Origin: Bremerella sp. TYQ1
GTDB lineage: Bacteria > Planctomycetota > Planctomycetia > Pirellulales > Pirellulaceae
Direction of reading: 5' to 3'
Assembly: GCF_020150455.1 (NCBI RefSeq)
Contig: NZ_CP083740.1
Coordinates: 2,356,001-2,420,000, forward strand
Length of the DNA: 64,000 nt
The notes below the pieces were generated by a model. The model worked only from the letters and a program-made list of their open reading frames with translations, did not search any database and was not told where the DNA came from. A program made the translations under genes and the position numbers. This document shows positions 8,628 to 17,685 of this stretch, one piece after another (the stretch's first letter is position 1; every line of letters begins with the position of its first letter).

Positions 8628-9641
8628 GTGTACGAGAATCTGGCCATTGTTGGAGCCACTGGAGCCGTAGGACGACTGATTCGTCAGTTACTAGAGGAAC
8701 GCAAGTTTCCTTACAAAACAATCAAATTCCTCGCTTCGAAACGTTCCGCCGGCACAGAAATCACGTTCAACGGCACCACGCACACGGTGGAAGAACTAAC
8801 GCCTGATTCGTTCGAGGGTGTCGATATTGCTATCGGCAGTACGCCTGACGACGCCGCTGCAGAGTTCGCTCCCTGGGCCGTCAAAGCAGGCTGCATCGTC
8901 GTCGACGAAAGTGGTTATTGGCGGATGAAGGACGACGTGCCGCTTGTTGTTCCTGAAGTCAATCCGGAAGCTATCCAAAACCACAAAGGGATCATCAGCA
9001 GCCCTAACTGTTCGACCACGCAAATGGTTGTCGCGATGAAGCCGCTGCATGACGCCGCGAAGATCAAACGCGTCGTTGTCTCGACCTATCAAGCGACCAG
9101 CGGTGCCGGTGTTGTCGGGGAAGAAGATCTCGTGGAAGGCGCCAAGGCAGTCCTCGAAGGAAAGCCATACGAGTACAAGGCCTTCAATCATCAGATCGCC
9201 TTTAATCTCATTCCACAGATCGGCAGTGAAAAGCACGAAGGCTACACCTCGGAAGAAATGAAGATGGTGTGGGAAACGCAAAAGATCTTTGGTGATGACT
9301 CGATCAAAGTTTGCCCGACGTGTGTTCGTGTACCTGTGACCAACTGCCACAGCGAAACGATCATGGTCGAAACGGAACGACCGATCTCGCCGGCAGAAGC
9401 TCGCGAATTGTTCGAGAAGACCGAAGGCATTACTGTCGTCGATAATCTCGGGGCAGGGGAGTACCCAATGCCTAACAACTGCACTAACAAGAACGAAGTA
9501 TTCATCGGTCGTATTCGCAAAGACATTTCCTGCGAAAACGGTCTGACGTTCTGGTGCGTTAGCGACAACCTTCGAAAGGGTGCCGCAACGAATGCTGTTC
9601 AAATTGCGGAACTTCTCGTTCGCAGTTCGGCCGCCGTCTAA
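8628..9641 (+). CDS. asd: Aspartate-semialdehyde dehydrogenase
   Basis: NADP-dependent reduction of L-aspartyl-4-phosphate to aspartate-semialdehyde, the shared step to lysine/diaminopimelate, threonine and methionine. Its 337 residues match the family. The N-terminal dinucleotide motif is VGATGAVGRLI, and the active-site cysteine is Cys128 in SSPNCSTTQMV. The segment YQATSGAGVVGEEDL is typical of the bacterial asd type. The start is GTG, immediately followed by YENLAIVG, the conserved first strand. It is the first gene of a three-gene run (asd, truA, glycosyltransferase) with gaps of 12 and 25 bp and its own promoter upstream. Confidence 0.96.
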   Translation: MYENLAIVGATGAVGRLIRQLLEERKFPYKTIKFLASKRSAGTEITFNGTTHTVEELTPDSFEGVDIAIGSTPDDAAAEFAPWAVKAGCIVVDESGYWRMKDDVPLVVPEVNPEAIQNHKGIISSPNCSTTQMVVAMKPLHDAAKIKRVVVSTYQATSGAGVVGEEDLVEGAKAVLEGKPYEYKAFNHQIAFNLIPQIGSEKHEGYTSEEMKMVWETQKIFGDDSIKVCPTCVRVPVTNCHSETIMVETERPISPAEARELFEKTEGITVVDNLGAGEYPMPNNCTNKNEVFIGRIRKDISCENGLTFWCVSDNLRKGAATNAVQIAELLVRSSAAV

Positions 9642-9653
9642 TCTGAGCGTGCC

Positions 9654-10448
9654 ATGGAATCATCGGAGCATGCGGCGGCCAGTTCTTCCGGCCGCTGCAT
9701 CAAGCTGACTGTCGCTTACGACGGCACAAACTATCAAGGTTGGCAGCGCCAACCCACCGGTCCGACGATTCAAGCGGCGCTCGAAGCCGCCATCAACAGC
9801 ATATCCCAAGAAGCCGTTCACATTGTTGGCAGTGGACGCACGGATGCAGGCGTTCATGCCTGGGGACAAGTGGCCAGCTTTCATACGCAGTCTAAATTGC
9901 CTGCGGATGTCTTTCGCAAAGCCCTCAACGCGACGTTGCCAGAAGATATCGTCGTTCGGCATGCCTGCGATGCTCCGATTAACTTTCGGCCAATCAACGA
10001 CGCGATCTCAAAACGTTATCGCTATGTCCTTCAGCCTGGTCGGATCAATGATCCCTTCTCGCTGAAGCATGCCTGGTTCGTCAAACGTGTACTCGATGTC
10101 GAATCAATGCAATTCGCCGCTCAGACGTTGATCGGCGAACATGATTTCGCCGCATTTCAAGCAACAGGTTCGCCGCGTCAATCCACCATCCGAACTATGC
10201 TCGATGCCTCGGTCACCGTTCACGATGCCGACGAGCGTGCGAAAATTCATATCGAAGTGGAAGCGACCGGCTTTTTATACAACATGGTCCGCATCATCGC
10301 CGGCACTCTAGTCGAGGTAGGGCAGGGGAAGCGAACCGTAGAGTCGGTTGCCGATGCCATAACCTCTTGCGACCGCCTGCAAGCCGGCATGACCGCGCCG
10401 GCCCATGGCCTATACTTGCTTAAAGTCCATTACCCGCCGCACGAATAA
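9654..10448 (+). CDS. truA: tRNA pseudouridine(38-40) synthase TruA
   Basis: Isomerises uridines 38-40 in the anticodon arm of tRNAs. Its 264 residues include the first strand AYDGTNYQGWQRQP and the catalytic motif GSGRTDAGVHAWGQV, in which Asp64 is the nucleophile. The later family segment GFLYNMVRIIAGTLVEVG is also present. The N-terminus has about 15 extra residues rich in Ser/Ala before the first strand, so a shorter start is possible, although no better start codon is seen. It lies 12 bp after asd and probably shares its transcript. Confidence 0.96.
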   Translation: MESSEHAAASSSGRCIKLTVAYDGTNYQGWQRQPTGPTIQAALEAAINSISQEAVHIVGSGRTDAGVHAWGQVASFHTQSKLPADVFRKALNATLPEDIVVRHACDAPINFRPINDAISKRYRYVLQPGRINDPFSLKHAWFVKRVLDVESMQFAAQTLIGEHDFAAFQATGSPRQSTIRTMLDASVTVHDADERAKIHIEVEATGFLYNMVRIIAGTLVEVGQGKRTVESVADAITSCDRLQAGMTAPAHGLYLLKVHYPPHE

Positions 10449-10473
10449 ATTTTGACCGAAGGCCAACGACCTC

Positions 10474-11649
10474 ATGCGTGTTGCTCATGTAATTACCCGA
10501 ATGATCATCGGTGGCGCGCAAGAGAACACGCTTTATAACTGCCTCGATCTAATTCGAGACTTCGACGATGACGTCTTACTGATCACGGGGCCCAGCGAAG
10601 GACCGGAGGGAAACCTACTGGAACAGGCCCATGCCCAGGGGCTTCCGGTAAAGCTGCTTCCCAATCTAAAACGCAACATTCATCCGATCACCGATTGGAA
10701 AGGGTACCAGGAAGTCAAAGCCGCCATTCGTGAATTCCGTCCTGACGTAGTTCATACGCACAGTGCCAAAGCAGGCTTGTTAGGCCGAAGGGCCGCGATG
10801 ACGCTCAAAGTCCCCGCCGTTATCCACACAGTACATGGCGCGCCTTTTCATCCTTACCAATCAGCACCGGCCCGCAAATTCTTTATTGCCTGCGAACGAT
10901 ACGCTTCAAGCCAATGCCATCAATTGGTGAGTGTTGCTGACGCCATGACCGATCTGCTCGTGGAAGCGAACGTCGCATCACGCGAAAAGTTTCTGACCGT
11001 CTATAGTGGAATGGAAGTCGAGCCGTTCCTGGAGAGCAGGGGACTGCGCAACGAAACTCGAGAGCAACTTGGAATTCAGCCAGGCGACGTCGTCATCGGC
11101 AAGATCGCTCGACTCTTTCACTTGAAGGGGCACGAGTATGTGATCGAAGCAGCCAAGCAGGTTGTCTCCGAGTGCCCGAACGCCAAGTTTCTCTTCGTCG
11201 GCGACGGTATCCTTCGCGGGAAGTATGAAGCGGCGATCGCGGAAGCTGGGCTGACCGATCATTTCATCCTCGTGGGACTTGTCCCCCCCAAGGAGATCCC
11301 GAAGTACATCTCAGCGATGGACGTTCTCGTGCATACCAGTCTTCGCGAAGGACTAGCCAGGGCACTCCCGCAAGCTCTTCTTAGCGGAAAGCCAGCCGTC
11401 AGTTTCGATATCGATGGGGCCCGCGAGGTGGTGTCCACCATGGAGACCGGTTTTCTGATTCCGCCGGGCGATATCCCGCAACTCATATCGGCACTAACAC
11501 AGCTTTGCCACGACGCTGCACTTCGCGAAAAGCTGGGAGAAGAAGGGCGACGTCGCTGCAGCCAGGTGTTTCCGCACCAAGTCATGACGCGTCGCCTGCG
11601 GGAAATCTACCAGGAAGTCCTGCTAAGAAATGGGCATGAACTTGCCTAA
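10474..11649 (+). CDS. Glycosyltransferase family 4 protein
   Basis: A GT-B fold glycosyltransferase of 391 residues that would transfer a sugar from a nucleotide-sugar donor. The N-terminus ITRMIIGGAQENT is the acceptor-side glycine loop typical of GT4. The donor side shows KIARLFHLKGHEYVIEA and FVGDGILRGKYE. In the usual EX7E position the sequence is E-GLARALP-Q: the first Glu is present and the second is Gln, a variant common in this subgroup. A conserved SFDIDGAREVV follows. No membrane helix or signal. It lies 25 bp after truA; acceptor and pathway (exopolysaccharide or lipid glycan) cannot be told. Confidence 0.88.
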   Translation: MRVAHVITRMIIGGAQENTLYNCLDLIRDFDDDVLLITGPSEGPEGNLLEQAHAQGLPVKLLPNLKRNIHPITDWKGYQEVKAAIREFRPDVVHTHSAKAGLLGRRAAMTLKVPAVIHTVHGAPFHPYQSAPARKFFIACERYASSQCHQLVSVADAMTDLLVEANVASREKFLTVYSGMEVEPFLESRGLRNETREQLGIQPGDVVIGKIARLFHLKGHEYVIEAAKQVVSECPNAKFLFVGDGILRGKYEAAIAEAGLTDHFILVGLVPPKEIPKYISAMDVLVHTSLREGLARALPQALLSGKPAVSFDIDGAREVVSTMETGFLIPPGDIPQLISALTQLCHDAALREKLGEEGRRRCSQVFPHQVMTRRLREIYQEVLLRNGHELA

Positions 11650-11795
11650 CCTTTTAAAACGGCAACGGTTACGGCATTTGAAGGGGTAGTTCACTCTTTT
11701 GAAACTCGAATGATTAGGGTAAGATTAAGAGGCCTGTCGACTGGCCAGGTCAACGGAACTTTAGGGGCAAATCCTCGTCACGGATAATCTCATCG

Positions 11796-12734
11796 GTGTC
11801 TACCGCAGGAAGAAACTATATCGGTCCATACCGCCTGATACGCATGCTGCGCGCAAGCCAGACGTGCCAGGTATGGGAAGCGATTCACGACTTAGACAAT
11901 CGTCGCGTTGTGATTAAAACGCTGCGTGAAAATTACATCAAAGACAAAGGCGAAATTGCGGCGCTGAAACATGAGTTCAGTGTTGCCGGCAAGTTCGACC
12001 ATCCCCAAGTCATTCATGTCTACGAGTTCGATAACTTCCGAGGCGTTGCCTACCTCGTTCTTGAATTCGCAATTTCTCGCAACATGAAAATGGCGATTCG
12101 AGAAGGGGTTGAAGAACTAGCCTACTGGACGCCTAAGATCATCGAAGACGGAGCCAAGGGCCTCGGCTATATGCACCAGCAAGGCTGGGTTCATTGCGAC
12201 GTGAAGCCTGACAACTTCTTGCTTGGCAACGAAGGCAACATCAAGCTGATCGACTTTTCGATTGCCCAGAAAAAGAAGTCTGGTCTCGGCAAGCTGTTTG
12301 GTGGCGGCTCGAAGGTGAAAGGCAACGTGCAAGGAACTCGTAGCTATATGTCACCGGAGCAGATACGAGGCGCCTCATTAGATGACCGTGCCGATATCTA
12401 TTCATATGGCTGTACCATCTATGAATTGATCTGCGGCAAAGTTCCCTATACGGCAACCAGTCCAGATCAACTACTTGATAAGCATTTGCGGGCAGGGATT
12501 CCATCTCTGCAAGCAGCAAACGATAACGTCACGCCTGAGTTTTCAGGCTTAGTCGAACGCTTAATGGCCAAAGACCCCAAGCAGCGTCCCGATACGATGG
12601 ACGATGTCGTTCGATTACTGAAGAACACAAAGATTTATCGCATTCCGCCGCGCAAGCCGGCCGCTTTAGTCGATCGAGAAAAAGCGGCGGCAACTAGTGG
12701 AGACGACTCCACCTCGGCACCTGACAACGGATAA
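11796..12734 (+). CDS. Eukaryotic-like Ser/Thr protein kinase, non-RD type
   Basis: A 312-residue soluble kinase with a GTG start. Lys41 in VVIKTL, the catalytic loop HCDVKPDN (Asp135, Lys137, Asn140) and a DFS in place of DFG (residues 153-155) are visible. The activation segment ends in GTRSYMSPEQI, and DRADIYSYGCTIYELICGKVPY follows. Two features are unusual: the glycine-rich loop is lost (IRMLRASQTCQVWEA lacks the GxGxxG glycines), and Cys replaces Arg before the catalytic Asp. All catalytic residues remain, so it is probably active. There is no transmembrane or PASTA segment; the last 40 residues are low-complexity. It is followed by accA after 52 bp. Confidence 0.9.
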   Translation: MSTAGRNYIGPYRLIRMLRASQTCQVWEAIHDLDNRRVVIKTLRENYIKDKGEIAALKHEFSVAGKFDHPQVIHVYEFDNFRGVAYLVLEFAISRNMKMAIREGVEELAYWTPKIIEDGAKGLGYMHQQGWVHCDVKPDNFLLGNEGNIKLIDFSIAQKKKSGLGKLFGGGSKVKGNVQGTRSYMSPEQIRGASLDDRADIYSYGCTIYELICGKVPYTATSPDQLLDKHLRAGIPSLQAANDNVTPEFSGLVERLMAKDPKQRPDTMDDVVRLLKNTKIYRIPPRKPAALVDREKAAATSGDDSTSAPDNG

Positions 12735-12786
12735 CAACGCACTCGGTGCACGATTTCATTAACTGCCTGGAGCATTGAAAGCTTTC

Positions 12787-13779
12787 ATGAGCACTTCGCT
12801 TTATCTCGACTTCGAACAACCGATTGAAACGCTCGAGAACAAACTGAAACAGCTAGAAGCTGAGAAGAACGACTCGCCGGAACACCACGATGAGATCCGC
12901 AACGTTCGCAAACAGCTGACCGACACCATTCGCCAAATCTACAGCGACTTGTCGCCATGGCAAACGGTTGAAGTCGCTCGCCACCAGAAGCGTCCTCAGT
13001 CAGCGGACTACTTGAACTTGGTCTTCGACGAGTTCGTCGAACTGCATGGTGATCGAAAGTTCGGCAACGACCGCGCACTTCGCACTGGCTTCGCGAAGCT
13101 CGACAAGCACAAAGTCATGTTCCTTGGTCACTTTAAAGGACGTGACCTGAAAGAACGCAGCGAGTGCTACTTTGGTTGTGCCAATCCTGAAGGCTATCGC
13201 AAAGCAATCGAGAAGATGGAGCTCGCCGAGAAGTACAACCTTCCGGTGATCGCGTTCATTGATACGCCAGGCGCGTACCCAGGCATCGGCGCCGAAGAAC
13301 GCGGCCAAGCCATGGCCATCGCCGACGCGATGTTCGTCATGTCGCGACTTAAGACACCAATCATCTCCGTCGTCATCGGCGAAGGTGGCTCAGGCGGTGC
13401 CTTGGGAATTGGTGTCGCCGATCGAACGGCGATGCTGCAGCATGCCTACTACTCCGTGATCAGCCCTGAAGGCTGTGCTGGCATTCTGTGGAAGAGCCAC
13501 GAGTTCAAAGCCAAAGCGGCGGAAGCTCTGAAGTTCACTTCCAAATACTTGCCCAAGTTTGGGATCGTCGATGACGTCATTGAAGAGCCTCTCGGCGGCG
13601 CCCACCGAGACCATCACCAGATGGCTGCTCGCCTGAAAATGTACCTGACCAAAACAGTCAATGAACTGGCCGCCAAACCGACCGACGAGCTGGTCGAAGG
13701 ACGCTACGAAAAGTTCCGCCAGATGGGCATGTTCCTGGAGCGTGAACTGGAAGCCACCGAAGGTGAACCAGCGAGCTAA
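12787..13779 (+). CDS. accA: Acetyl-CoA carboxylase carboxyltransferase subunit alpha
   Basis: Alpha subunit of the carboxyltransferase that moves CO2 from biotin to acetyl-CoA to give malonyl-CoA for fatty acid synthesis. Its 330 residues run from the ATG at 12787 (LYLDFEQPIETLENKLKQLE is the conserved N-terminal helix); a TTG four codons upstream is an alternative. Hallmarks are DRKFGNDRAL, the GNPEGYRKA-like CANPEGYRKA, FIDTPGAYPGIGAEERGQ, and GEGGSGGALGIGVADR, where the oxyanion hole lies. EGCAGILWK follows. accD is not in the window. A good terminator follows the stop. Confidence 0.97.
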   Translation: MSTSLYLDFEQPIETLENKLKQLEAEKNDSPEHHDEIRNVRKQLTDTIRQIYSDLSPWQTVEVARHQKRPQSADYLNLVFDEFVELHGDRKFGNDRALRTGFAKLDKHKVMFLGHFKGRDLKERSECYFGCANPEGYRKAIEKMELAEKYNLPVIAFIDTPGAYPGIGAEERGQAMAIADAMFVMSRLKTPIISVVIGEGGSGGALGIGVADRTAMLQHAYYSVISPEGCAGILWKSHEFKAKAAEALKFTSKYLPKFGIVDDVIEEPLGGAHRDHHQMAARLKMYLTKTVNELAAKPTDELVEGRYEKFRQMGMFLERELEATEGEPAS

Positions 13780-13816
13780 CTGGACGCCACCTGGCAACGA
13801 AATTCATCAAAGCATG

Positions 13817-13850
13817 AAGCCGTCGCGAATGAATCTCGCGGCGGCTTTTT
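13817..13850 (+). terminator. Rho-independent terminator after accA
   Basis: AGCCGTCGCGA (13818-13828) pairs with TCGCGGCGGCT (13836-13846) with one G-T wobble. The loop is 7 nt, followed by a run of T. Confidence 0.85.
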
Positions 13851-13851
13851 C

Positions 13852-14150
13852 GTTTCGAAATTCATCCGCCTGAGAGGCGCTGGAGCAACCTCGCTGGACC
13901 AACGAACCACACCGCAAGCTTCGCGGCTCTTAGAAACGATCCTGGAACACCAAGCCCGAGTGCCTGGCAATGAAGTTCATGAGAGAGTAGGGCCCAGAAG
14001 TCGATCAACCAGGAATAACCCAGCCCCCATAGAAACCCCACTGCAACGTCCGATAATGTTTGTTATGTGCGGTTCGAGGCCTATTTTTACCGAATCAAAC
14101 GTGATTCGCGAAATCCCGGCACTTCTCCCCTGACGTTGCCCATTGCCCAC
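13852..14150. other. Non-coding gap with a dif-like core
   Basis: About 300 bp with no credible gene between the accA terminator and the CvpA-like gene stop. Positions 14053-14068 read ATAATGTTTGTTATGT, which matches 14 of 16 positions of the central part of E. coli dif (ATAATGTATATTATGT). The outer bases of both Xer arms do not match. The GGGNAGGG octamers of the window point toward this place from both sides. The sequence match is seen; the role as a chromosome dimer resolution site is inference. Confidence 0.3.
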
Positions 14151-15074
14151 TTAATAACGTGGCTGCTGTTGGTAGCCCGGCTGACCGTTCTGCATGGGAT
14201 ATGGCGTCTGCTGTTGCGGCTGCGAGTACTGCGGATAGTAGCTACCGCCCTGCTGCTGAGGCGCCGGAATGTTCATTTGTGGTGGGTAATAACTTGGCTG
14301 CTGCGGCGGCTGATATTGCCCTGAATACTGCTGCCAATTCTGCTGCACATTTTGCGGATTATCGATCGACTGATTCACGAAATTCTGGAACTGCCCTACC
14401 TGGCTCTGAACTTCATTCTGTAGCTTGTTCTGGACCTGATTCTGCACATTATTCTGGAAGTTCTGGAACTCCTGCTGCAGATTAAAATTGGCAGGATCGA
14501 CCGCCGAGCCACCACCGCTGGGAACACCATTCCCAGAGTCGGCAAACCATTCCGGATTCTGACCGTTGATCCGCTGGTTGTAGCGATCGATAAATGGCCC
14601 CACGACTTCATTCACTTCAGCTGGCATGACGCCGTGCAGATTGTGAATGACCTTCGTGATGTAGAACCCCGACTTCGACTGAACGATTTGCTGGCGGCTA
14701 TCATCTTTGGTCAATGCCACCGCGAACATCGTCACGATGATGCACAGAAGCACGCCTTTCACGAGACCAAGCCCAGCACCTACTTGGCGGTCCCAATCTT
14801 TCAGCTCGAACTGGGCCAGCGTCTTGTTGATCATCGAGAAGACGACCCAAACAACCAACGAAGTCGCCATGTATAAACCGAGCATCGCGGCAAGGTTTCC
14901 CCACGGAGGCTGTAAGCCCAACGCGTTGGCAACTGGTTCGCGAAGCTGCATCGAGACGAAGTAGCTGGCGACCAACGAAGCGAACGATGCAACTTGCCAG
15001 GCCATGCCTTTGTACACACCCCACAGGATCGCACCTGCGAGAATCGCCAGCATGAGGAAATCGTATGCAACCAT
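14151..15074 (-). CDS. CvpA-family membrane protein with Gln/Pro/Tyr-rich tail
   Basis: A 307-residue protein. The first 160 residues are a CvpA (colicin V production) domain with about four membrane helices: YDFLMLAILAGAILWGVYKG at the start, then FASLVASYFVSM, GLYMATSLVVWVVFSMI and GVLLCIIVTMFAVAL. The domain is followed by roughly 145 residues rich in Gln, Asn, Pro and Tyr (QFQNFVNQSIDNPQNVQQN, later QQPSYYPPQ repeats) that look disordered. CvpA proteins are linked to envelope integrity; the long tail is unusual for the family. It is transcribed toward accA, convergent with it. Confidence 0.82.
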   Translation of the reverse strand: MVAYDFLMLAILAGAILWGVYKGMAWQVASFASLVASYFVSMQLREPVANALGLQPPWGNLAAMLGLYMATSLVVWVVFSMINKTLAQFELKDWDRQVGAGLGLVKGVLLCIIVTMFAVALTKDDSRQQIVQSKSGFYITKVIHNLHGVMPAEVNEVVGPFIDRYNQRINGQNPEWFADSGNGVPSGGGSAVDPANFNLQQEFQNFQNNVQNQVQNKLQNEVQSQVGQFQNFVNQSIDNPQNVQQNWQQYSGQYQPPQQPSYYPPQMNIPAPQQQGGSYYPQYSQPQQQTPYPMQNGQPGYQQQPRY

Positions 15075-15298
15075 TGTTCGCTATCCATCGCTAAAAAAAC
15101 TTCGCCCCAGAAGTCGCACGAGTATACGGACGTTGCGCGAAATCTCGAAGATCAGTTTCTGGCACTGCTAGCGAGCCGCACCAAAGATGCTCTGGAAACG
15201 TAACCCATCCATCAGGTACAAGTGCCGCTTATCCATCCCGCCGCGCAGCAATGCACTGGCAGGGGGGCGCAAGAAAACTATTTCGAGGCAGGAGATCC

Positions 15299-16042
15299 AT
15301 GGCCGATTTCAATACGCACATTTCGACCAGCACGTTTGTCGGAGTTGGCGTTGGTGTTGCTGGCTACTTCATTCTCGATACACCAGAACCATCACGCATC
15401 ATCACGTGCATGCTTGGCGCTGGTTTGTGTAGTCTCGCTGGAATCTTGCCTGACTTAGACTCCGGCTCCGGTCGACCACTCCGCGAAACAAGCAATGTTC
15501 TTGCCGCGGTCGTTCCTATGCTGATGGTCGATCGCTGGCAGCATATGGGTCTTACCGCCGAAGCAATCGCTCTGGCAGGGGCGCTGGTCTATATCACGAT
15601 TCGTTTCGGTGTCGCTGAAGTTTTCAAACGCTACACCGTCCACCGCGGCATGTGGCATAGTATTCCCGCAGCCGTTTCATGTGGTTTGCTGGCATTCATT
15701 GTTGTCTCGGGCGAAAATCTGGACGTTCGCATTTTCAAAAGCGCGTGCGTCTTCATTGGCTTCATGGTCCATCTCATTCTCGACGAAATTTGGTCGGTGG
15801 AATGGAAGGGGGCTCGCATTCGTTTGAAAAGCTCCTTTGGAACCGCCATCAAATTCTGGTATGGCAAGAACCTATGGTCTAATATCTCGACCTATGGCAA
15901 GCTCATCATTCTGGTAGTCGCAGCCGTTGGAGATCCTCTATTGATGGAACATTACAAGTTCCATCCTTCGCACGATCCCAACCAACCCCAAGTTCAAACG
16001 CAGCAGATCGCTTCCGAGCCACAGCCAACCATTCAACGATAG
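15299..16042 (+). CDS. DUF457-type (YdjM-like) membrane-bound metal-dependent hydrolase
   Basis: A 247-residue polytopic membrane protein. The ATG at 15299 is preceded by GGAG at 5 bp; longer in-frame versions lack this. The beginning, MADFNTHISTSTFVGVG, carries the early His typical of DUF457. A central LCSLAGILPDLDSGSGRP has the conserved PDxD, and YTVHRGMWHSIPA has the conserved HRGxxHS. The combination of H, D-x-D and HRGxxH is the putative metal site of this family. The substrate is unknown. It converges with dtd. Confidence 0.82.
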   Translation: MADFNTHISTSTFVGVGVGVAGYFILDTPEPSRIITCMLGAGLCSLAGILPDLDSGSGRPLRETSNVLAAVVPMLMVDRWQHMGLTAEAIALAGALVYITIRFGVAEVFKRYTVHRGMWHSIPAAVSCGLLAFIVVSGENLDVRIFKSACVFIGFMVHLILDEIWSVEWKGARIRLKSSFGTAIKFWYGKNLWSNISTYGKLIILVVAAVGDPLLMEHYKFHPSHDPNQPQVQTQQIASEPQPTIQR

Positions 16043-16066
16043 CAGCATCGCTGTCGTTTGGTTGTT

Positions 16067-16516
16067 TTAAAGAATCTTCGTGCTATCAAGCACCAGCGTC
16101 ACCGGTCCATCGTTGACCAGGTGAACTTTCATGTCGGCCTGAAAGATTCCGGTCTCGACATGCACGCCCTGCTCGCGAATTCGTTCAACAAATTGTTCGT
16201 AAAGCTGATTCGCCTCGTCTGGCTTCGCGGCACCGATAAAACTTGGCCGGCGTCCTTTGCGGCAATCGCCTAGCAGTGTGAATTGACTGATTGCCAAGAC
16301 ACTGCCCCCGGTATCAAGCAAACTACGATTCATCTTCCCATCGTCATCTTCAAAGATGCGAAGATTGACCGTCTTTTCGACGAGGTACTTGAGATCTACC
16401 TCCGTATCTCCCTCGGCGACTCCCAGCAGCACGACTAAGCCTCGTTCGATCTGTCCGACAATCTCCTCATCGACTTTCACATGGGCCTCTAAGACTCGTT
16501 GGACTACGCCGCGCAT
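16067..16516 (-). CDS. dtd: D-aminoacyl-tRNA deacylase
   Basis: Hydrolyses D-amino acids from mischarged tRNAs. Its 149 residues match the family. It shows the N-terminal [13 protein letters not shown] strand, the catalytic motif [10 protein letters not shown] (SQFTL) and the cross-subunit motif [12 protein letters not shown] (an NxGPVT variant). The ATG shares its A with the TGA of the upstream gene (TGATG on the minus strand), so translation is coupled. Confidence 0.96.
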   Translation of the reverse strand: MRGVVQRVLEAHVKVDEEIVGQIERGLVVLLGVAEGDTEVDLKYLVEKTVNLRIFEDDDGKMNRSLLDTGGSVLAISQFTLLGDCRKGRRPSFIGAAKPDEANQLYEQFVERIREQGVHVETGIFQADMKVHLVNDGPVTLVLDSTKIL

Positions 16517-17385
16517 CAGTAACGCCCCCCTGCCCCAGACATGACCGCCATTCGATACGACTCGGTTTGATCTTTGGCGTCCGGAACGATCGTTCTCGGT
16601 GCCAGCAGCTGCTGGTTTTTCGAGACACCGCTACGAACCTTCAACAGCTGAACGGTCACCAATGGCTCGCGACGATCCTTCGTCACTGCCTCCCACTGTA
16701 TTCGGTACGGAAATCCCGACGCGGCGTCCAGCAACAAACTTGCACCGTTGGCGTCTTGATTTAGAAACGGTAGCAGTTCCGAACCCTCGGCCCATTCCGT
16801 TCGCTTTGTTCCTTGTACTAATAGGAACTGGCGATCCCCCTGAACGATATGTTTCACGCCGTCAAAGGAATATGTCTGATTCAACCGCCATACGATATGA
16901 GCGATGCCAGCACGCGGCATCGCTTTTTCATAGGCAGCAATTTCGTTCAAGCGAACCATCGATGCCGACTGCTCGACGCTTGTTTGCCACTGAGACCAAA
17001 CGACTGGCTCGCTGGCAAGAATTGCCTGTTGAAAATAGACCGGAGAACTTTCGTCTCCCCCTTGCAAAACAATCCCGTGGCGTTGCCGCGAACCTTGGCC
17101 GGTTTGCGTGTACTGACCAATCCCTTGCAAGTTGTGCCCAAACAGGTGTACTTCCCATTTCACATCCGCCGTTAGGCCATCGACCTGCTGCCATCGCTGA
17201 ATCACGTTTTGCAGAAGCAGATCGACATCCAGCCCCAATGCATTGCTAGCAGATGGGCTCCCCCCTGCCCCGAGCCGTTGCCCATCGAGCGCACGAAGCC
17301 GCTGCGAGGCGTATCCCAAACCGACTCCAACGGCTAGCAGTGCTACCGCGATCAGGGCTGTTAATTTGAAACGATTATCTTTCAT
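16516..17385 (-). CDS. Membrane-anchored hypothetical protein coupled to dtd
   Basis: A 289-residue protein. One N-terminal membrane segment ([19 protein letters not shown]) is followed by a periplasmic part. In that part, [37 protein letters not shown] and PYRIQWEAV alternate in a beta-rich pattern. This pattern and the use of long antiparallel strands resemble LolA/LolB-like planctomycete proteins, but no diagnostic motif lets me name a family. The stop codon overlaps the dtd start by one base. Function unknown; the coupling with dtd is positional and gives no functional clue. Confidence 0.7.
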   Translation of the reverse strand: MKDNRFKLTALIAVALLAVGVGLGYASQRLRALDGQRLGAGGSPSASNALGLDVDLLLQNVIQRWQQVDGLTADVKWEVHLFGHNLQGIGQYTQTGQGSRQRHGIVLQGGDESSPVYFQQAILASEPVVWSQWQTSVEQSASMVRLNEIAAYEKAMPRAGIAHIVWRLNQTYSFDGVKHIVQGDRQFLLVQGTKRTEWAEGSELLPFLNQDANGASLLLDAASGFPYRIQWEAVTKDRREPLVTVQLLKVRSGVSKNQQLLAPRTIVPDAKDQTESYRMAVMSGAGGRY

Positions 17386-17685
17386 GGCCGGGATTTACCG
17401 GTTTTCCCAAAGAATCCTGTACGAACGCGCCGAACATTAATGGCAACAGGGATAGTCTTGCGCTGCTGTCGTGCGTGGCACGGATGCCAAAACGACGGCA
17501 GAGATTGTAAGGATTTCCCTGAGGCCGGGTCCACGTCAGTCGGTGAGGTTCTTCGGAACCGTTGGCGGCGTTGCCCTAAACCGCTCGCAACCATTGGTCA
17601 CTTACGAATACCTGAGAGGATCTCCGCTCTTGCCATGGAGAATGCCGCGATGGCGCGGCAGCAAGGGTTTAGTGAGGGGGAAATC

